A DNA stretch of 64,000 nt from RGIG4576 sp964613095 (lineage in GTDB: Bacteria > Bacteroidota > Bacteroidia > Bacteroidales > Muribaculaceae), in the NCBI GenBank assembly GCA_964613095.1, contig CAZTFX010000001.1:62001-126000 (forward strand), in the 5' to 3' direction. The notes beneath the pieces were generated by a model, which made no database searches, was not told where the DNA came from, and was given only the letters and a program-made list of their open reading frames with translations. Below are positions 8,155 to 17,470 of the stretch, piece by piece. A program made the position numbers and the translations under genes. The number at the start of each line of letters is the position of its first letter. Position 1 is the first letter of the stretch.

Positions 8155-9201
8155 ATGGAAATAACTGTAGGGCAAATTGCTGCTCTTGTAAATGGGGTTG
8201 TTGAAGGTAATCCTGATATAAAAATAAATAATTATTCTAAGATAGAGGAAGGGAAACCCGGTTGTCTCACTTTTTTGGCTAATCCGAAATATGAGCATTA
8301 TATATATGATACACAAGCATCGGTCGTTTTAGTCAGAAAAGATTTTGTTGCTGAAAAAGAGTTAACAACCACACTAATAAGAGTTGATAATCCATATTCA
8401 ACAATTGCTCAATTATTGAATATGGTTGGTGCAATACAACAACAAAAAAAAGGTGTGGAAGAACCTGTTTTTGTTGCAAAAGATGTAAATATATCTGATG
8501 ATATTTATATAGGTGCATTTTCCTATGTGGCAAAAGGGGTGGTACTTGGTAGAAATGTGAAAATATATCCACAATGTTATATTGGAGATAATGTCACAAT
8601 TGGAGATAATGTCATTTTATATCCGGGTGTAAAAATATATCATGAATGTAAGATTGGAAAAAATTGTATTTTACATTCCGGTGTAGTTATTGGTGCTGAT
8701 GGATTTGGGTTTGCTCCGGAAAATGGTGTATATAAGAAAATTGCTCAAATAGGTGATGTTGTCGTAGAGGATGATGTGGAGATTGGAGCAAATACCACTA
8801 TCGATAGAGCAACAATGGGTAGTACCATAGTTAAGCGAGGTGCTAAGTTGGATAATCTTATTCAAATCGGTCATAATGTAGAGGTAGGTGAACATACCGT
8901 TATTGCAGCTCAGGCAGGAATAGCCGGTTCAGCAAAAATAGGAAGCCATAATATGATAGGAGGGCAATGTGGATTTGCTGGGCATATAACTGTGGGTAAT
9001 AATAATCAATTTGGAGCGCAATCGGGAATACCAAAGAGCTTGGGTGATGATAATATACTCATGGGTTATCCTGCGGTGAAACATACGGATTTTGCTCGTC
9101 AGGCTGCATTCTTAAAAAATCATGCTAAAGTGAATTCGGAAATTGCTTCATTAAAGAAGCAATTAGCTGAATTAAAAAATATAGTAGAAAATAATAAGTA
9201 A
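8155..9201 (+). CDS. lpxD: UDP-3-O-acylglucosamine N-acyltransferase LpxD
   Basis: A 348-residue LpxD, which adds the second 3-hydroxyacyl chain to UDP-3-O-acylglucosamine in lipid A synthesis. The N-terminal uridine-binding domain (~1-100, with GCLTFLANPKY) is followed by a left-handed beta-helix of hexapeptide repeats (~105-310) and a helical C-terminus (~315-348) that is coiled-coil-like. His240 in IQIGHNVEVG matches catalytic His239 of E. coli. It leads the lpxD-lpxC/fabZ-lpxA operon; the next gene begins 11 bases on. Confidence 0.97.
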   Translation: MEITVGQIAALVNGVVEGNPDIKINNYSKIEEGKPGCLTFLANPKYEHYIYDTQASVVLVRKDFVAEKELTTTLIRVDNPYSTIAQLLNMVGAIQQQKKGVEEPVFVAKDVNISDDIYIGAFSYVAKGVVLGRNVKIYPQCYIGDNVTIGDNVILYPGVKIYHECKIGKNCILHSGVVIGADGFGFAPENGVYKKIAQIGDVVVEDDVEIGANTTIDRATMGSTIVKRGAKLDNLIQIGHNVEVGEHTVIAAQAGIAGSAKIGSHNMIGGQCGFAGHITVGNNNQFGAQSGIPKSLGDDNILMGYPAVKHTDFARQAAFLKNHAKVNSEIASLKKQLAELKNIVENNK

Positions 9202-9212
9202 TAGAGAGAATT

Positions 9213-10595
9213 ATGAAACAACGTACTTTAAAAGCAGATTTTTGTATTAGTGGTAAAGGACTACATACAGGACTGCAAGTAAATGCAAGATTTAATCCGG
9301 CTCCGGCAGGTCATGGATATAAAATTAAGAGAATTGATTTAGAGGAAGAAACAATTATTGACGCTGTTGCTGAAAATGTAATAGAAACACAGCGTGGAAC
9401 AGTAATAGCCAAAGGAGATGCAAGAGTAAGTACCATTGAACATGCTTTGGCTGCTTTGTATGCGGCAGGAATTGACAACTGTTTAATTGAAGTGGACGCA
9501 CCTGAATTACCTATTTTGGATGGTAGTGCCATTGCTTATGCTGAGAAAATAGAAGAAGTAGGTATAGAGGAACAAGCAGAAGAAAAAGACTATTATATCG
9601 TAAAACAGAAAATCGAAGTAGTAGATGAAAATTCAGGAGCTTCTTTAATAGCATTACCGGATGACGATTTTTCTGTTGAAACAATGATTGAATTCAATTC
9701 ACCGGTTTTATCTAATCAGTTTGCAATGCTTAGAAACCTTGACAAATTCAAGGAAGAAATTGCAGCTAGTCGAACTTTCGTTTTTGTGCGTGAGGTAGAA
9801 CCTCTTGTGCATAACAATTTGATAAAGGGTGGTGATTTGGATAATGCAATAGTAATTTATGACTCTCCAATGTCTCAAGATACTCTTAATAAACTTGCAG
9901 ACCTTATGGGGGTACCTCATAAGAATGTAAGTGAATTGGGGTATATAAATAATAAACCATTAGTTTATGATAATGAGCCTGCACGCCACAAGTTGTTGGA
10001 TGTATTAGGAGATATTGCATTGATAGGTCGTCCATTAAAGGGAAGAATTATAGCAGTACGTCCGGGACATTCGTTGAATACAACTTTCTCAAAGAAAGTA
10101 AGACGAGAAATCAAACGCCAAGATATTCAAGCGCCAGTTTATAATCCCAATGTAGCACCATTAATGGATGTAAATAGGATTCGTGAACTATTGCCTCACA
10201 GATATCCATTTTTATTAGTAGATAAGATTATTGAAAAAGATGAGACGCATATAGTTGGTATAAAAAATGTATCGGGAAATGAGCCGTTCTTCCAAGGACA
10301 CTTTCCTCAAGAGCCTGTAATGCCTGGTGTCTTACAAGTTGAAGCAATGGCACAAGTGGGTGGCTTATTGGTTTTGAGTACAGTTGAAGATCCTGAGAAA
10401 TATTCGACTTACTTCATGAAAATAGATAATGTGAAGTTCCGGCAGAAAGTTGTACCTGGTGATACCTTGATTTTCCATTTATCTTTAATGACTGAAATAA
10501 GACGTGGTTGTGCTGTAATGAAAGGATATGCTTTTGTAGGTGAAAAAATCGTCTCTGAGGCTGAGTTTATGGCACAGGTAGTAAAAAATAAATAA
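9213..10595 (+). CDS. lpxC-fabZ: Bifunctional LpxC deacetylase / FabZ dehydratase
   Basis: A 460-residue natural fusion. Residues ~1-305 are LpxC, the zinc deacetylase that commits UDP-3-O-acyl-GlcNAc to lipid A: E76-H77 in STIEHALAAL, H259 and D263 in RHKLLDVLGD (zinc ligands) and H286 in RPGHSLN. Residues ~312-460 are FabZ, the 3-hydroxyacyl-ACP dehydratase of fatty acid elongation: H363 in FQGHFPQEPVMPG and E377 in LQVEAMAQ. Both active sites appear intact. The fusion is known in Bacteroidota. It couples use and dehydration of 3-hydroxyacyl-ACP in one chain. It sits mid-operon, 19 bases before lpxA. Confidence 0.97.
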   Translation: MKQRTLKADFCISGKGLHTGLQVNARFNPAPAGHGYKIKRIDLEEETIIDAVAENVIETQRGTVIAKGDARVSTIEHALAALYAAGIDNCLIEVDAPELPILDGSAIAYAEKIEEVGIEEQAEEKDYYIVKQKIEVVDENSGASLIALPDDDFSVETMIEFNSPVLSNQFAMLRNLDKFKEEIAASRTFVFVREVEPLVHNNLIKGGDLDNAIVIYDSPMSQDTLNKLADLMGVPHKNVSELGYINNKPLVYDNEPARHKLLDVLGDIALIGRPLKGRIIAVRPGHSLNTTFSKKVRREIKRQDIQAPVYNPNVAPLMDVNRIRELLPHRYPFLLVDKIIEKDETHIVGIKNVSGNEPFFQGHFPQEPVMPGVLQVEAMAQVGGLLVLSTVEDPEKYSTYFMKIDNVKFRQKVVPGDTLIFHLSLMTEIRRGCAVMKGYAFVGEKIVSEAEFMAQVVKNK

Positions 10596-10614
10596 CAATA
10601 AATATAAAACGATT

Positions 10615-11391
10615 ATGAGACAACCATTAGCGTATGTGCATCCAGCAGCAAAGATTGCTTCTAATGTTGTTATTGATCCATTCGTAACAATAGACCAAAA
10701 CGTAGTTATTGGGGAAGGTACACGTATTGGTAGTAATGTTACCATTTTAGAAGGTGCTCGCATTGGAAAGAATTGTACGATTCATTCTGGTGCAGTTATT
10801 TCCGGTGTGCCTCAAGATTTAAAATTTATGGGTGAGGACACTGTTGCAATTATTGGTGATAATACAACAATCAGAGAATGTGTAACTATAAATAGAGGAA
10901 CCGCTTCAAAGGGTAAGACAGTAGTAGGTAGTAACTGCTTGATAATGGCTTATTGTCACGTAGCACATGATTGTGTAATCGGAGATAATGTAATTATGTC
11001 AAATTCAGTACAAGTTGCGGGTGAAGTAGTTATAGACGATAATGCTGTTATAGGTGGCGGAGCTTTAATTCATCAATTTACTCATATTGGGGCACATGTG
11101 ATGTTGCAAGGTGGTTCATTGGTAAATAAGGATATTCCTCCATATATTAAGGCCGGTCGTCTTCCTGTATCTTATGCAGGTGTGAACTCAATCGGTTTAC
11201 GTCGTCGTGGATTCTCTAATGAACAAATTAGCGAGATTCAGGAAATTTATCGCTATCTATATTTATCTGGGTTGAATAATTCAGATGCTGTAGATAGAAT
11301 AGAAGCGGAGTTACCTGCTAGCAAAGAACGTGATGAAATTATCATGTTTGTGAGAAATTCTAAACGTGGTATTATTAGGGGATATTATTAA
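10615..11391 (+). CDS. lpxA: UDP-N-acetylglucosamine acyltransferase LpxA
   Basis: A 258-residue LpxA, which transfers a 3-hydroxyacyl group from ACP to the 3-OH of UDP-GlcNAc, the first lipid A step. Left-handed beta-helix hexapeptide repeats span ~5-190 and a helical C-terminal domain follows (~195-258). H115 and H118 in CHVAHDCVIG correspond to His122 and catalytic His125 of E. coli. Length is close to the usual 255-265. It is the last gene of the lpx operon, followed by a terminator. Confidence 0.97.
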   Translation: MRQPLAYVHPAAKIASNVVIDPFVTIDQNVVIGEGTRIGSNVTILEGARIGKNCTIHSGAVISGVPQDLKFMGEDTVAIIGDNTTIRECVTINRGTASKGKTVVGSNCLIMAYCHVAHDCVIGDNVIMSNSVQVAGEVVIDDNAVIGGGALIHQFTHIGAHVMLQGGSLVNKDIPPYIKAGRLPVSYAGVNSIGLRRRGFSNEQISEIQEIYRYLYLSGLNNSDAVDRIEAELPASKERDEIIMFVRNSKRGIIRGYY

Positions 11392-11412
11392 TCTGTAATA
11401 AATATGAAACTG

Positions 11413-11443
11413 AAGGTGAATACATTTTGTATTCGCCTTTTTG
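11413..11443 (+). terminator. Terminator after lpxA
   Basis: AAGGTGAATAC / GTATTCGCCTT, 11-base stem with one G-U pair and a 5-base loop, then TTTG. It ends the lpx operon. Confidence 0.8.
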
Positions 11444-11522
11444 TTTATATGGTAGAGGCTTTTTTATTATGAGTACTTGTAAATAATATGTGAATATAAT
11501 TTTATATTTAAAAGAATTATTG

Positions 11523-11530
11523 TAACTTTG
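11523..11530 (+). promoter_or_regulatory. -7 promoter element of clpP
   Basis: TAACTTTG, exact TAnnTTTG match, 38 bases before the clpP ATG. The -33 region is T-rich (TTTA at 11501) but lacks a perfect TTTG. Confidence 0.6.
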
Positions 11531-11568
11531 AAATAAATTGTCATAAGCAAAAAAAGTAAAATAAAGAT

Positions 11569-12252
11569 ATGAAAAATGATTTTAGAAATTATGCGGTAAA
11601 GCATTTGGGTATGAATGGTCTTGCTTTGGACCAATATACAAGTATGAACAGTCAAATTTTAGATAGCAGTTTTATTTCACCTACAATTATAGAAGAACGT
11701 AAACTGAATGTTGCTCAGATGGATGTATTCTCAAGGTTGATGATGGATAGAATCATTTTTTTGGGTTCGCAAGTTGATGATTATATAGCAAATGTAATAC
11801 AAGCACAATTATTGTATCTTGATTCAGCAGATCCGGGCAAAGATATCTCCATATATATAAATTCTCCCGGGGGTATGGTGTATGCAGGATTAGGAATATA
11901 TGATACAATGCAGTATGTTTCTAGTGATGTGTCTACAATTTGTACCGGTATGGCGGCTTCAATGGCTGCTGTATTATTGGTAGCAGGAGAAAAGGGAAAA
12001 CGATTTGCATTGAAACATTCACGAGTAATGATTCATCAACCTTTGGGAGGAGCGCAAGGTCAGGCTTCCGATATAGAAATTACGGCTCGTGAAATATTGA
12101 AGTTAAAAAAGGAATTATATGACATTATTTCTACACATTCAGGTCAATCTTTTGAAAAGGTAGAAGCAAATTCTGACCGCGATTATTGGATGACTTCGGC
12201 TGAGGCGGTAGAATATGGTATGATAGATAAAGTACTAGAACGTGTAAAATAA
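11569..12252 (+). CDS. clpP: ATP-dependent Clp protease proteolytic subunit
   Basis: A 227-residue ClpP serine protease that forms the tetradecameric chamber fed by ClpX. The catalytic triad is S131 (GMAASMAA), H156 (MIHQPLGG) and D205 (SDRDYWM), with spacings (25 and 49) identical to E. coli Ser97-His122-Asp171. There is an extra ~34-residue N-terminal segment, as in many Bacteroidota ClpP, likely removed as a propeptide. The gene sits 9 bases before clpX; tmRNA, whose products ClpXP degrades, is also in this window. Confidence 0.98.
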   Translation: MKNDFRNYAVKHLGMNGLALDQYTSMNSQILDSSFISPTIIEERKLNVAQMDVFSRLMMDRIIFLGSQVDDYIANVIQAQLLYLDSADPGKDISIYINSPGGMVYAGLGIYDTMQYVSSDVSTICTGMAASMAAVLLVAGEKGKRFALKHSRVMIHQPLGGAQGQASDIEITAREILKLKKELYDIISTHSGQSFEKVEANSDRDYWMTSAEAVEYGMIDKVLERVK

Positions 12253-12261
12253 TAGATTAAG

Positions 12262-13506
12262 ATGACAAAGAAACCAAACAATGAATTGCATTGTAGTTTT
12301 TGTGGGCGAAGCGGGTCGGAAGTTGATCTATTAATGCCTGGTGCAGAAGGATGCATATGTAATGATTGCGCTGAGCATGCAAATGAGATAGCTATAGAGT
12401 ATTTAAATAAAAAAAAGACAAGTAAAACAGATAATATTCAACTTGATGATGTGCCAAAACCTAAGGAAATTATGGCATATCTAAATCAGTATGTAATAGG
12501 ACAAGAAAATGCCAAGCGTTATTTATCGGTTGCCGTTTACAATCATTATAAGAGATTGACTCAACAATTAGAAGATGATGTTGAAATAGAAAAATCAAAT
12601 ATAATTATTGTAGGTCCAACCGGTACAGGAAAAACATTATTGGCTAAATCTATTGCGAAGCTATTGAAAGTACCGTTTACTATTGTTGACGCAACAGTAT
12701 TGACTGAAGCCGGATACGTTGGTGAAGATATTGAAAGTTTGTTGACGCGTTTATTACAAGCATGTGATTATGATGTAAAAGCGGCTGAAAAAGGTATAGT
12801 TTTTATTGATGAAATTGATAAAATAGCGAGAAAAGGAGATAATCCGTCAATAACTAGAGATGTTAGTGGTGAAGGTGTGCAACAAGGTTTGTTAAAACTG
12901 TTGGAAGGTTCTGTCGTGAATGTACCGCCACAAGGTGGTCGCAAACATCCTGATCAGAAAATGATACCGGTTGATACAAAAAATATCTTATTTATTTGTG
13001 GTGGAGCATTTGAAGGGATTGAACGTAAAATTGCATTGAGATTGAATCAACATGTGGTAGGATATGGCAGAAATAGCGAACAACAAAAAGTTGACAGAGA
13101 AAAATTGTTGCATTATGTTGCTCCACAAGATCTTAAATCTTATGGTTTGATACCGGAAATTATTGGTCGTTTACCTATATTGACAAACTTAGAACCTCTA
13201 TCTCGTGAAGCATTACTTCGCATATTGACAGAACCTAAAAATGCGATTGTAAAGCAGTATAAAAAATTATTTGAGATGGATGGCGTTGAACTGTCTTTTG
13301 AAGACGAAGCCTTGGAATATGTAGTCGATAAGGCTATTGAATATAAATTAGGTGCTAGAGGTTTACGTTCAATAGTTGAATCTATAATGATTGATGCCAT
13401 GTTTGATTTGCCAAGTAGAGATGATAAATATTTTGTTGTAACAAAAGATTATGCTAAAGAGCAATTGAAAAAAGCAAATTTTGAATTATCAAAAGAATTC
13501 AACTAA
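12262..13506 (+). CDS. clpX: ATP-dependent unfoldase ClpX
   Basis: A 414-residue AAA+ unfoldase that recognises tagged substrates and threads them into ClpP. The N-terminal zinc-binding domain shows CSFCGRS and CICNDC (four Cys, ~11-38). Walker A GPTGTGKT is at residues 118-125, Walker B is VFIDEIDKIA, and the pore loop is GYVGED. The RKH segment GGRKHPDQ is present. Length matches the family (410-425). Co-transcribed with clpP. Confidence 0.98.
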   Translation: MTKKPNNELHCSFCGRSGSEVDLLMPGAEGCICNDCAEHANEIAIEYLNKKKTSKTDNIQLDDVPKPKEIMAYLNQYVIGQENAKRYLSVAVYNHYKRLTQQLEDDVEIEKSNIIIVGPTGTGKTLLAKSIAKLLKVPFTIVDATVLTEAGYVGEDIESLLTRLLQACDYDVKAAEKGIVFIDEIDKIARKGDNPSITRDVSGEGVQQGLLKLLEGSVVNVPPQGGRKHPDQKMIPVDTKNILFICGGAFEGIERKIALRLNQHVVGYGRNSEQQKVDREKLLHYVAPQDLKSYGLIPEIIGRLPILTNLEPLSREALLRILTEPKNAIVKQYKKLFEMDGVELSFEDEALEYVVDKAIEYKLGARGLRSIVESIMIDAMFDLPSRDDKYFVVTKDYAKEQLKKANFELSKEFN

Positions 13507-13510
13507 ATAA

Positions 13511-13542
13511 TTTGGATATTTAGTGATTGATTATTAAATTTG
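13511..13542 (+). promoter_or_regulatory. Promoter of recQ
   Basis: TTTG at 13511-13514, a 20-base spacer, and TAAATTTG at 13535-13542: both elements match the Bacteroidota -33/-7 consensus exactly. The start codon lies 40 bases downstream. Confidence 0.75.
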
Positions 13543-13582
13543 TTAGGACAATATCTGTCGAAACAACATAAACCACGTTATC

Positions 13583-15769
13583 ATGACAAATATAAAGGAA
13601 TTATTAGCAGTAGAACTTAAAAAGAATTTTGGTTTTGATTCTTTTAAGGGTAATCAAGAAGCTATAATGGAGAATCTTTTGAATGAGAAAGATACCTTTG
13701 TATTAATGCCAACCGGTGGCGGTAAATCTCTTTGTTATCAGTTACCATCATTGATAATGGAAGGTACAGCTATTGTTATTTCTCCACTCATTGCATTGAT
13801 GAAAAATCAAGTTGACGCAATGCGACATTTTAGTGAGAAAGATGGTGTAGCACATTTCTTGAATTCATCGTTAAATAAACAAGCAATAGATCAAGTAAAA
13901 GAAGATGTTGTTTCGGGGTTAACAAAATTATTATATGTAGCGCCGGAATCTCTTACTAAAGAGGAAAATGTAGAGTTCTTAAAAACAATAAAAATATCAT
14001 TTTATGCGGTTGATGAGGCACATTGTATTTCGGAATGGGGGCATGACTTCCGTCCTGAATATAGAAAAATAAGACCGATAATAAATGAAATAGGTCAAAG
14101 ACCTGTTATAGCTCTAACTGCAACAGCAACGCCTAAAGTTCAGCATGATATTCAGAAAAATCTAGGAATGACTGATGCTAAAGTTTATAAATCTTCTTTT
14201 AATAGAGAAAATCTGTATTATGAGGTAAGATCGAAAACTGCAAATGTTGATGTTGATATAATAAAGTATATCAAATCTCAAGAGGGGAAGTCGGGTATTA
14301 TATATTGTTTGAGCAGAAAGACTGTAGAAGAACTTGCAGAAAAATTAGTAGTAAATAATATTAAAGCTCTACCATATCATGCCGGTATGGAGGGGGTAAA
14401 ACGTACCGAAAATCAAGATGCTTTTTTGCATGAACAAGTAGATGTTATTGTTGCTACTATTGCTTTTGGTATGGGGATTGATAAACCTGATGTAAGATAT
14501 GTAATACATTATGATATACCTAAAAGTTTGGAAGGGTATTATCAAGAAACCGGAAGAGCCGGAAGAGATGGCGGAGAAGGGCAGTGTATTACATTCTATA
14601 CAAACAAAGACTTGCAGAAATTGGAAAAATTCATGCAAGGTAAACCAATTGCCGAACAAGAAATAGGAAAACAGTTGTTACTTGAAACTGCTTCTTATGC
14701 AGAATCATCTGTGTGTAGAAGGAAGACATTATTACACTATTTTGGTGAGGAATATAATGTTGATAATTGTGGGAATTGTGATAATTGTTTGAATCCTAAA
14801 AAGTTGGTAGAAGCAAAGGATGAATTATGTGCAGCTCTGGAAGTTATAATAGCATTAAAAGAAAAATTTAAAGTAGGTCATATTATTGACGTAATGAGAG
14901 GTCGTATGACCAATGATGTGCGTTTATATAAGCATGATGAATTAGATGTATTCGGGTGTAAAGACGATGTAGAAGAAACTATTTTAAATGCTGTTTTAAG
15001 ACAAGCAATTATTGCCGGATATATTGCGCGAGATATTGAAAATTATGGTCTTCTTAGAGTAACTGAATCGGGTAAGTCATTTCTTGAAAATCCTACAACA
15101 TTTAAATTTGTTGAAGATCGTGATTTTAGTGAAGTTGACAATGAAATAAATATAAAAAGTGGTACAACAAGTGCAGTTGACCCGATACTGTTTTCTATGC
15201 TGAAAGATTTAAGAAAACAGATTGCAAAAAAACTGGATTTACCCCCTTATGTCATTTTCCAAGATCCTTCATTGGAAGCTATGGCGACAACATATCCTAT
15301 AAGTCTTGACGAATTACAAAAAATACCGGGCGTAGGTGCCGGAGGAAAAGCAAAAAGATATGGAGATGAGTTTGTTGACCTGATAAAACGTCATGTTGAA
15401 GAAAATGAGATAGAACGACCGGATGATTTATGGGTAAGAACGGTTCCGAATAAGAGTAAGCCTAGATTGGCTATTATTCAAGGAATAGATAGGAAAACTC
15501 CATTAAATGAACTCGCACGATCAAGAGGAATTGAGTTTTCTGAGATTTTAGATGAAATAGAAACAATTGTGAATTCCGGGACTAAAATAAATATTGATTA
15601 CTATCTTGAAGATATAATGGACGATGAAGATATAGAAGATATTTTCGATTATTTTAAGGATAGTGAAAGTGATGATTTAGAACCGGCTCTGAGAGAACTT
15701 GGTGATGTGTATTCTGAGGAAGAAATACGAATGGTTAGAATCAAGTTCTTATCTGAAATGGGAATATGA
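13583..15769 (+). CDS. recQ: ATP-dependent DNA helicase RecQ
   Basis: A 728-residue 3'-5' DNA helicase for recombination and fork repair. Helicase motif I is PTGGGKS (K48), motif II is VDEAH (D144), and motif VI is QETGRAGRDG. A zinc-binding region follows with four Cys in CRRKTLLHYFGE and NCGNCDNC, then a winged-helix RQC domain (~405-515) and an HRDC domain (~525-605, IAKKLDLPPYVIFQD). A further ~120-residue acidic C-terminal region carries a helix resembling the helicase-associated HTH. It is longer than the 610-residue E. coli RecQ but typical for Bacteroidales. Own promoter and terminator suggest a single-gene unit. Confidence 0.96.
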   Translation: MTNIKELLAVELKKNFGFDSFKGNQEAIMENLLNEKDTFVLMPTGGGKSLCYQLPSLIMEGTAIVISPLIALMKNQVDAMRHFSEKDGVAHFLNSSLNKQAIDQVKEDVVSGLTKLLYVAPESLTKEENVEFLKTIKISFYAVDEAHCISEWGHDFRPEYRKIRPIINEIGQRPVIALTATATPKVQHDIQKNLGMTDAKVYKSSFNRENLYYEVRSKTANVDVDIIKYIKSQEGKSGIIYCLSRKTVEELAEKLVVNNIKALPYHAGMEGVKRTENQDAFLHEQVDVIVATIAFGMGIDKPDVRYVIHYDIPKSLEGYYQETGRAGRDGGEGQCITFYTNKDLQKLEKFMQGKPIAEQEIGKQLLLETASYAESSVCRRKTLLHYFGEEYNVDNCGNCDNCLNPKKLVEAKDELCAALEVIIALKEKFKVGHIIDVMRGRMTNDVRLYKHDELDVFGCKDDVEETILNAVLRQAIIAGYIARDIENYGLLRVTESGKSFLENPTTFKFVEDRDFSEVDNEINIKSGTTSAVDPILFSMLKDLRKQIAKKLDLPPYVIFQDPSLEAMATTYPISLDELQKIPGVGAGGKAKRYGDEFVDLIKRHVEENEIERPDDLWVRTVPNKSKPRLAIIQGIDRKTPLNELARSRGIEFSEILDEIETIVNSGTKINIDYYLEDIMDDEDIEDIFDYFKDSESDDLEPALRELGDVYSEEEIRMVRIKFLSEMGI

Positions 15770-15778
15770 AATAATACG

Positions 15779-15812
15779 AAAGAGTATATATGTAAAGATA
15801 TATGCTCTTTTG
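15779..15812 (+). terminator. Terminator after recQ
   Basis: AAAGAGTATATA / TATATGCTCTTT stem of 12 pairs with one G-U and an 8-base loop, followed by TGTGG rather than a long T run. Confidence 0.65.
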
Positions 15813-15877
15813 TGGTTTATAATTTATAAAAAATATAATTGCTGTAAATTTTAGTTGTGTATTTTGTGGAAAGTTTC

Positions 15878-15885
15878 TAAATTTG
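15878..15885 (+). promoter_or_regulatory. -7 promoter element of guaB
   Basis: TAAATTTG, exact TAnnTTTG match; GTTG at 15854-15857 is a partial -33 at 20 bases spacing. Leader to the ATG is about 20 bases. Confidence 0.65.
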
Positions 15886-15913
15886 CATGCAATAAAATTT
15901 AAACAAACTGTTT

Positions 15914-17386
15914 ATGTCATTTATTGCCGATAGAGTAAAAATGGATGGACTAACGTTTGACGATGTCCTCCTAATTCCAGCCTATTCAGAGGTGTTACCT
16001 AATAGTGTTGATTTATCAACAAAGTTCTCAAAAAACATACGTTTGAATGTACCATTGGTTTCTGCAGCTATGGATACAGTTACCGAATCTCAGTTAGCAA
16101 TTGCTATTGCGCGTGAGGGAGGTATTGGTGTTATCCATAAAAATATGAGCATAGAGGAACAAGCACGTCAAGTTCATACAGTAAAACGTGCAGAAAATGG
16201 TATGATCTATGATCCTGTTACAATTAAAACCGGATCAAGAGTTTCTGACGCGTTGAATATGATGAAGGAATATAGAATTGGAGGTATTCCTGTTGTTGAT
16301 AATGAAATGAATTTGGTCGGCATTGTAACAAATCGAGATTTGAGATTTGAAAGAAATCTAGATAGATTGATTGATGAAGTTATGACCAAAGAAAATTTGG
16401 TGACAACAACACAATCTACCAATTTGGAAGAAGCAGCGGAAATTCTGCAAAGTCATAAAATTGAGAAATTGCCGGTAGTTGATAAAGATGGCAAGTTAAT
16501 CGGTCTTGTAACATATAAGGATATAACTAAGGCAAAAGATAAACCCAACGCTTGTAAAGACTCATTAGGACGATTACGTGTTGCTGCAGGAATAGGAGTT
16601 ACCGGTGATAGTTTGGTAAGAGCCGAAGCTTTAGTAAAAGCCGGTGTTGACGCAATAGTGATAGATACAGCACATGGACATAGTAAAGGTGTGGTTGGGG
16701 TTTTACGTGAAGTGAAATCATCATTCCCGAATATTGATGTTGTTGTCGGTAATATTGCGACCGGAGATGCTGCAAAATATTTAGTTGAAAATGGTGCAGA
16801 TGGGGTAAAAGTAGGAATCGGTCCGGGTTCAATATGTACGACTCGTGTAATTGCCGGTATTGGTGTTCCTCAATTGTCAGCCGTATATGATGTTGCAAAA
16901 GCTTTGGAAGGAACTGGAGTTCCGTTGATTGCCGATGGAGGAATTCGTTATTCAGGTGATATCGTAAAGGCTTTAGCTGCAGGTGGTAGTAGTGTTATGC
17001 TTGGTGGTATGTTTGCAGGAGTAGAAGAGTCTCCTGGTGAAACAATCATATTTAATGGTAGAAAATATAAGTCTTATCGTGGAATGGGATCACTTGAGGC
17101 AATGGAAAAAGGTTCAAAAGACAGATATTTCCAAGGTAATGTAAGTGATACAAAGAAATTGGTACCTGAAGGTATAGCGGCAAGAGTGCCATATAAAGGA
17201 ACTTTATATGAAGTTGCATATCAAATGTTAGGAGGACTTCGTGCTGGTATGGGGTATTGTGGTGCTAAGGATATTGAAGCATTGCATAAGGCTCAATTTA
17301 CAAGAATAACTAATGCCGGTGTTGCAGAAAGTCATCCGCATGATGTAGCGATAACTAGTGAAGCACCTAATTATAGTAGAGGTTAA
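15914..17386 (+). CDS. guaB: IMP dehydrogenase
   Basis: A 490-residue NAD-dependent IMP dehydrogenase, which makes XMP in the committed step of GMP synthesis. The TIM-barrel catalytic domain is split by a pair of CBS domains (~95-205, regulatory nucleotide binding). The catalytic Cys308 lies in GIGPGSICTTR; the flap motif is YRGMGSLEAM. The C-terminus ends with potassium-site residues near ESHPHD. Length is the bacterial norm. It has its own promoter and a downstream hairpin. Confidence 0.98.
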   Translation: MSFIADRVKMDGLTFDDVLLIPAYSEVLPNSVDLSTKFSKNIRLNVPLVSAAMDTVTESQLAIAIAREGGIGVIHKNMSIEEQARQVHTVKRAENGMIYDPVTIKTGSRVSDALNMMKEYRIGGIPVVDNEMNLVGIVTNRDLRFERNLDRLIDEVMTKENLVTTTQSTNLEEAAEILQSHKIEKLPVVDKDGKLIGLVTYKDITKAKDKPNACKDSLGRLRVAAGIGVTGDSLVRAEALVKAGVDAIVIDTAHGHSKGVVGVLREVKSSFPNIDVVVGNIATGDAAKYLVENGADGVKVGIGPGSICTTRVIAGIGVPQLSAVYDVAKALEGTGVPLIADGGIRYSGDIVKALAAGGSSVMLGGMFAGVEESPGETIIFNGRKYKSYRGMGSLEAMEKGSKDRYFQGNVSDTKKLVPEGIAARVPYKGTLYEVAYQMLGGLRAGMGYCGAKDIEALHKAQFTRITNAGVAESHPHDVAITSEAPNYSRG

Positions 17387-17408
17387 TATCTTATAGATTA
17401 AAATATAG

Positions 17409-17441
17409 ACGGCAGATATAATATTATTTTATATCTGCCGT
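17409..17441 (+). terminator. Hairpin terminator after guaB
   Basis: ACGGCAGATATA / TATATCTGCCGT, a perfect 12-base stem with a 9-base loop, followed by TATATACTT. A weak T run makes partial read-through into the parvulin gene possible. Confidence 0.65.
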
Positions 17442-17470
17442 TATATACTTATATAATAAACATTGTAAAA

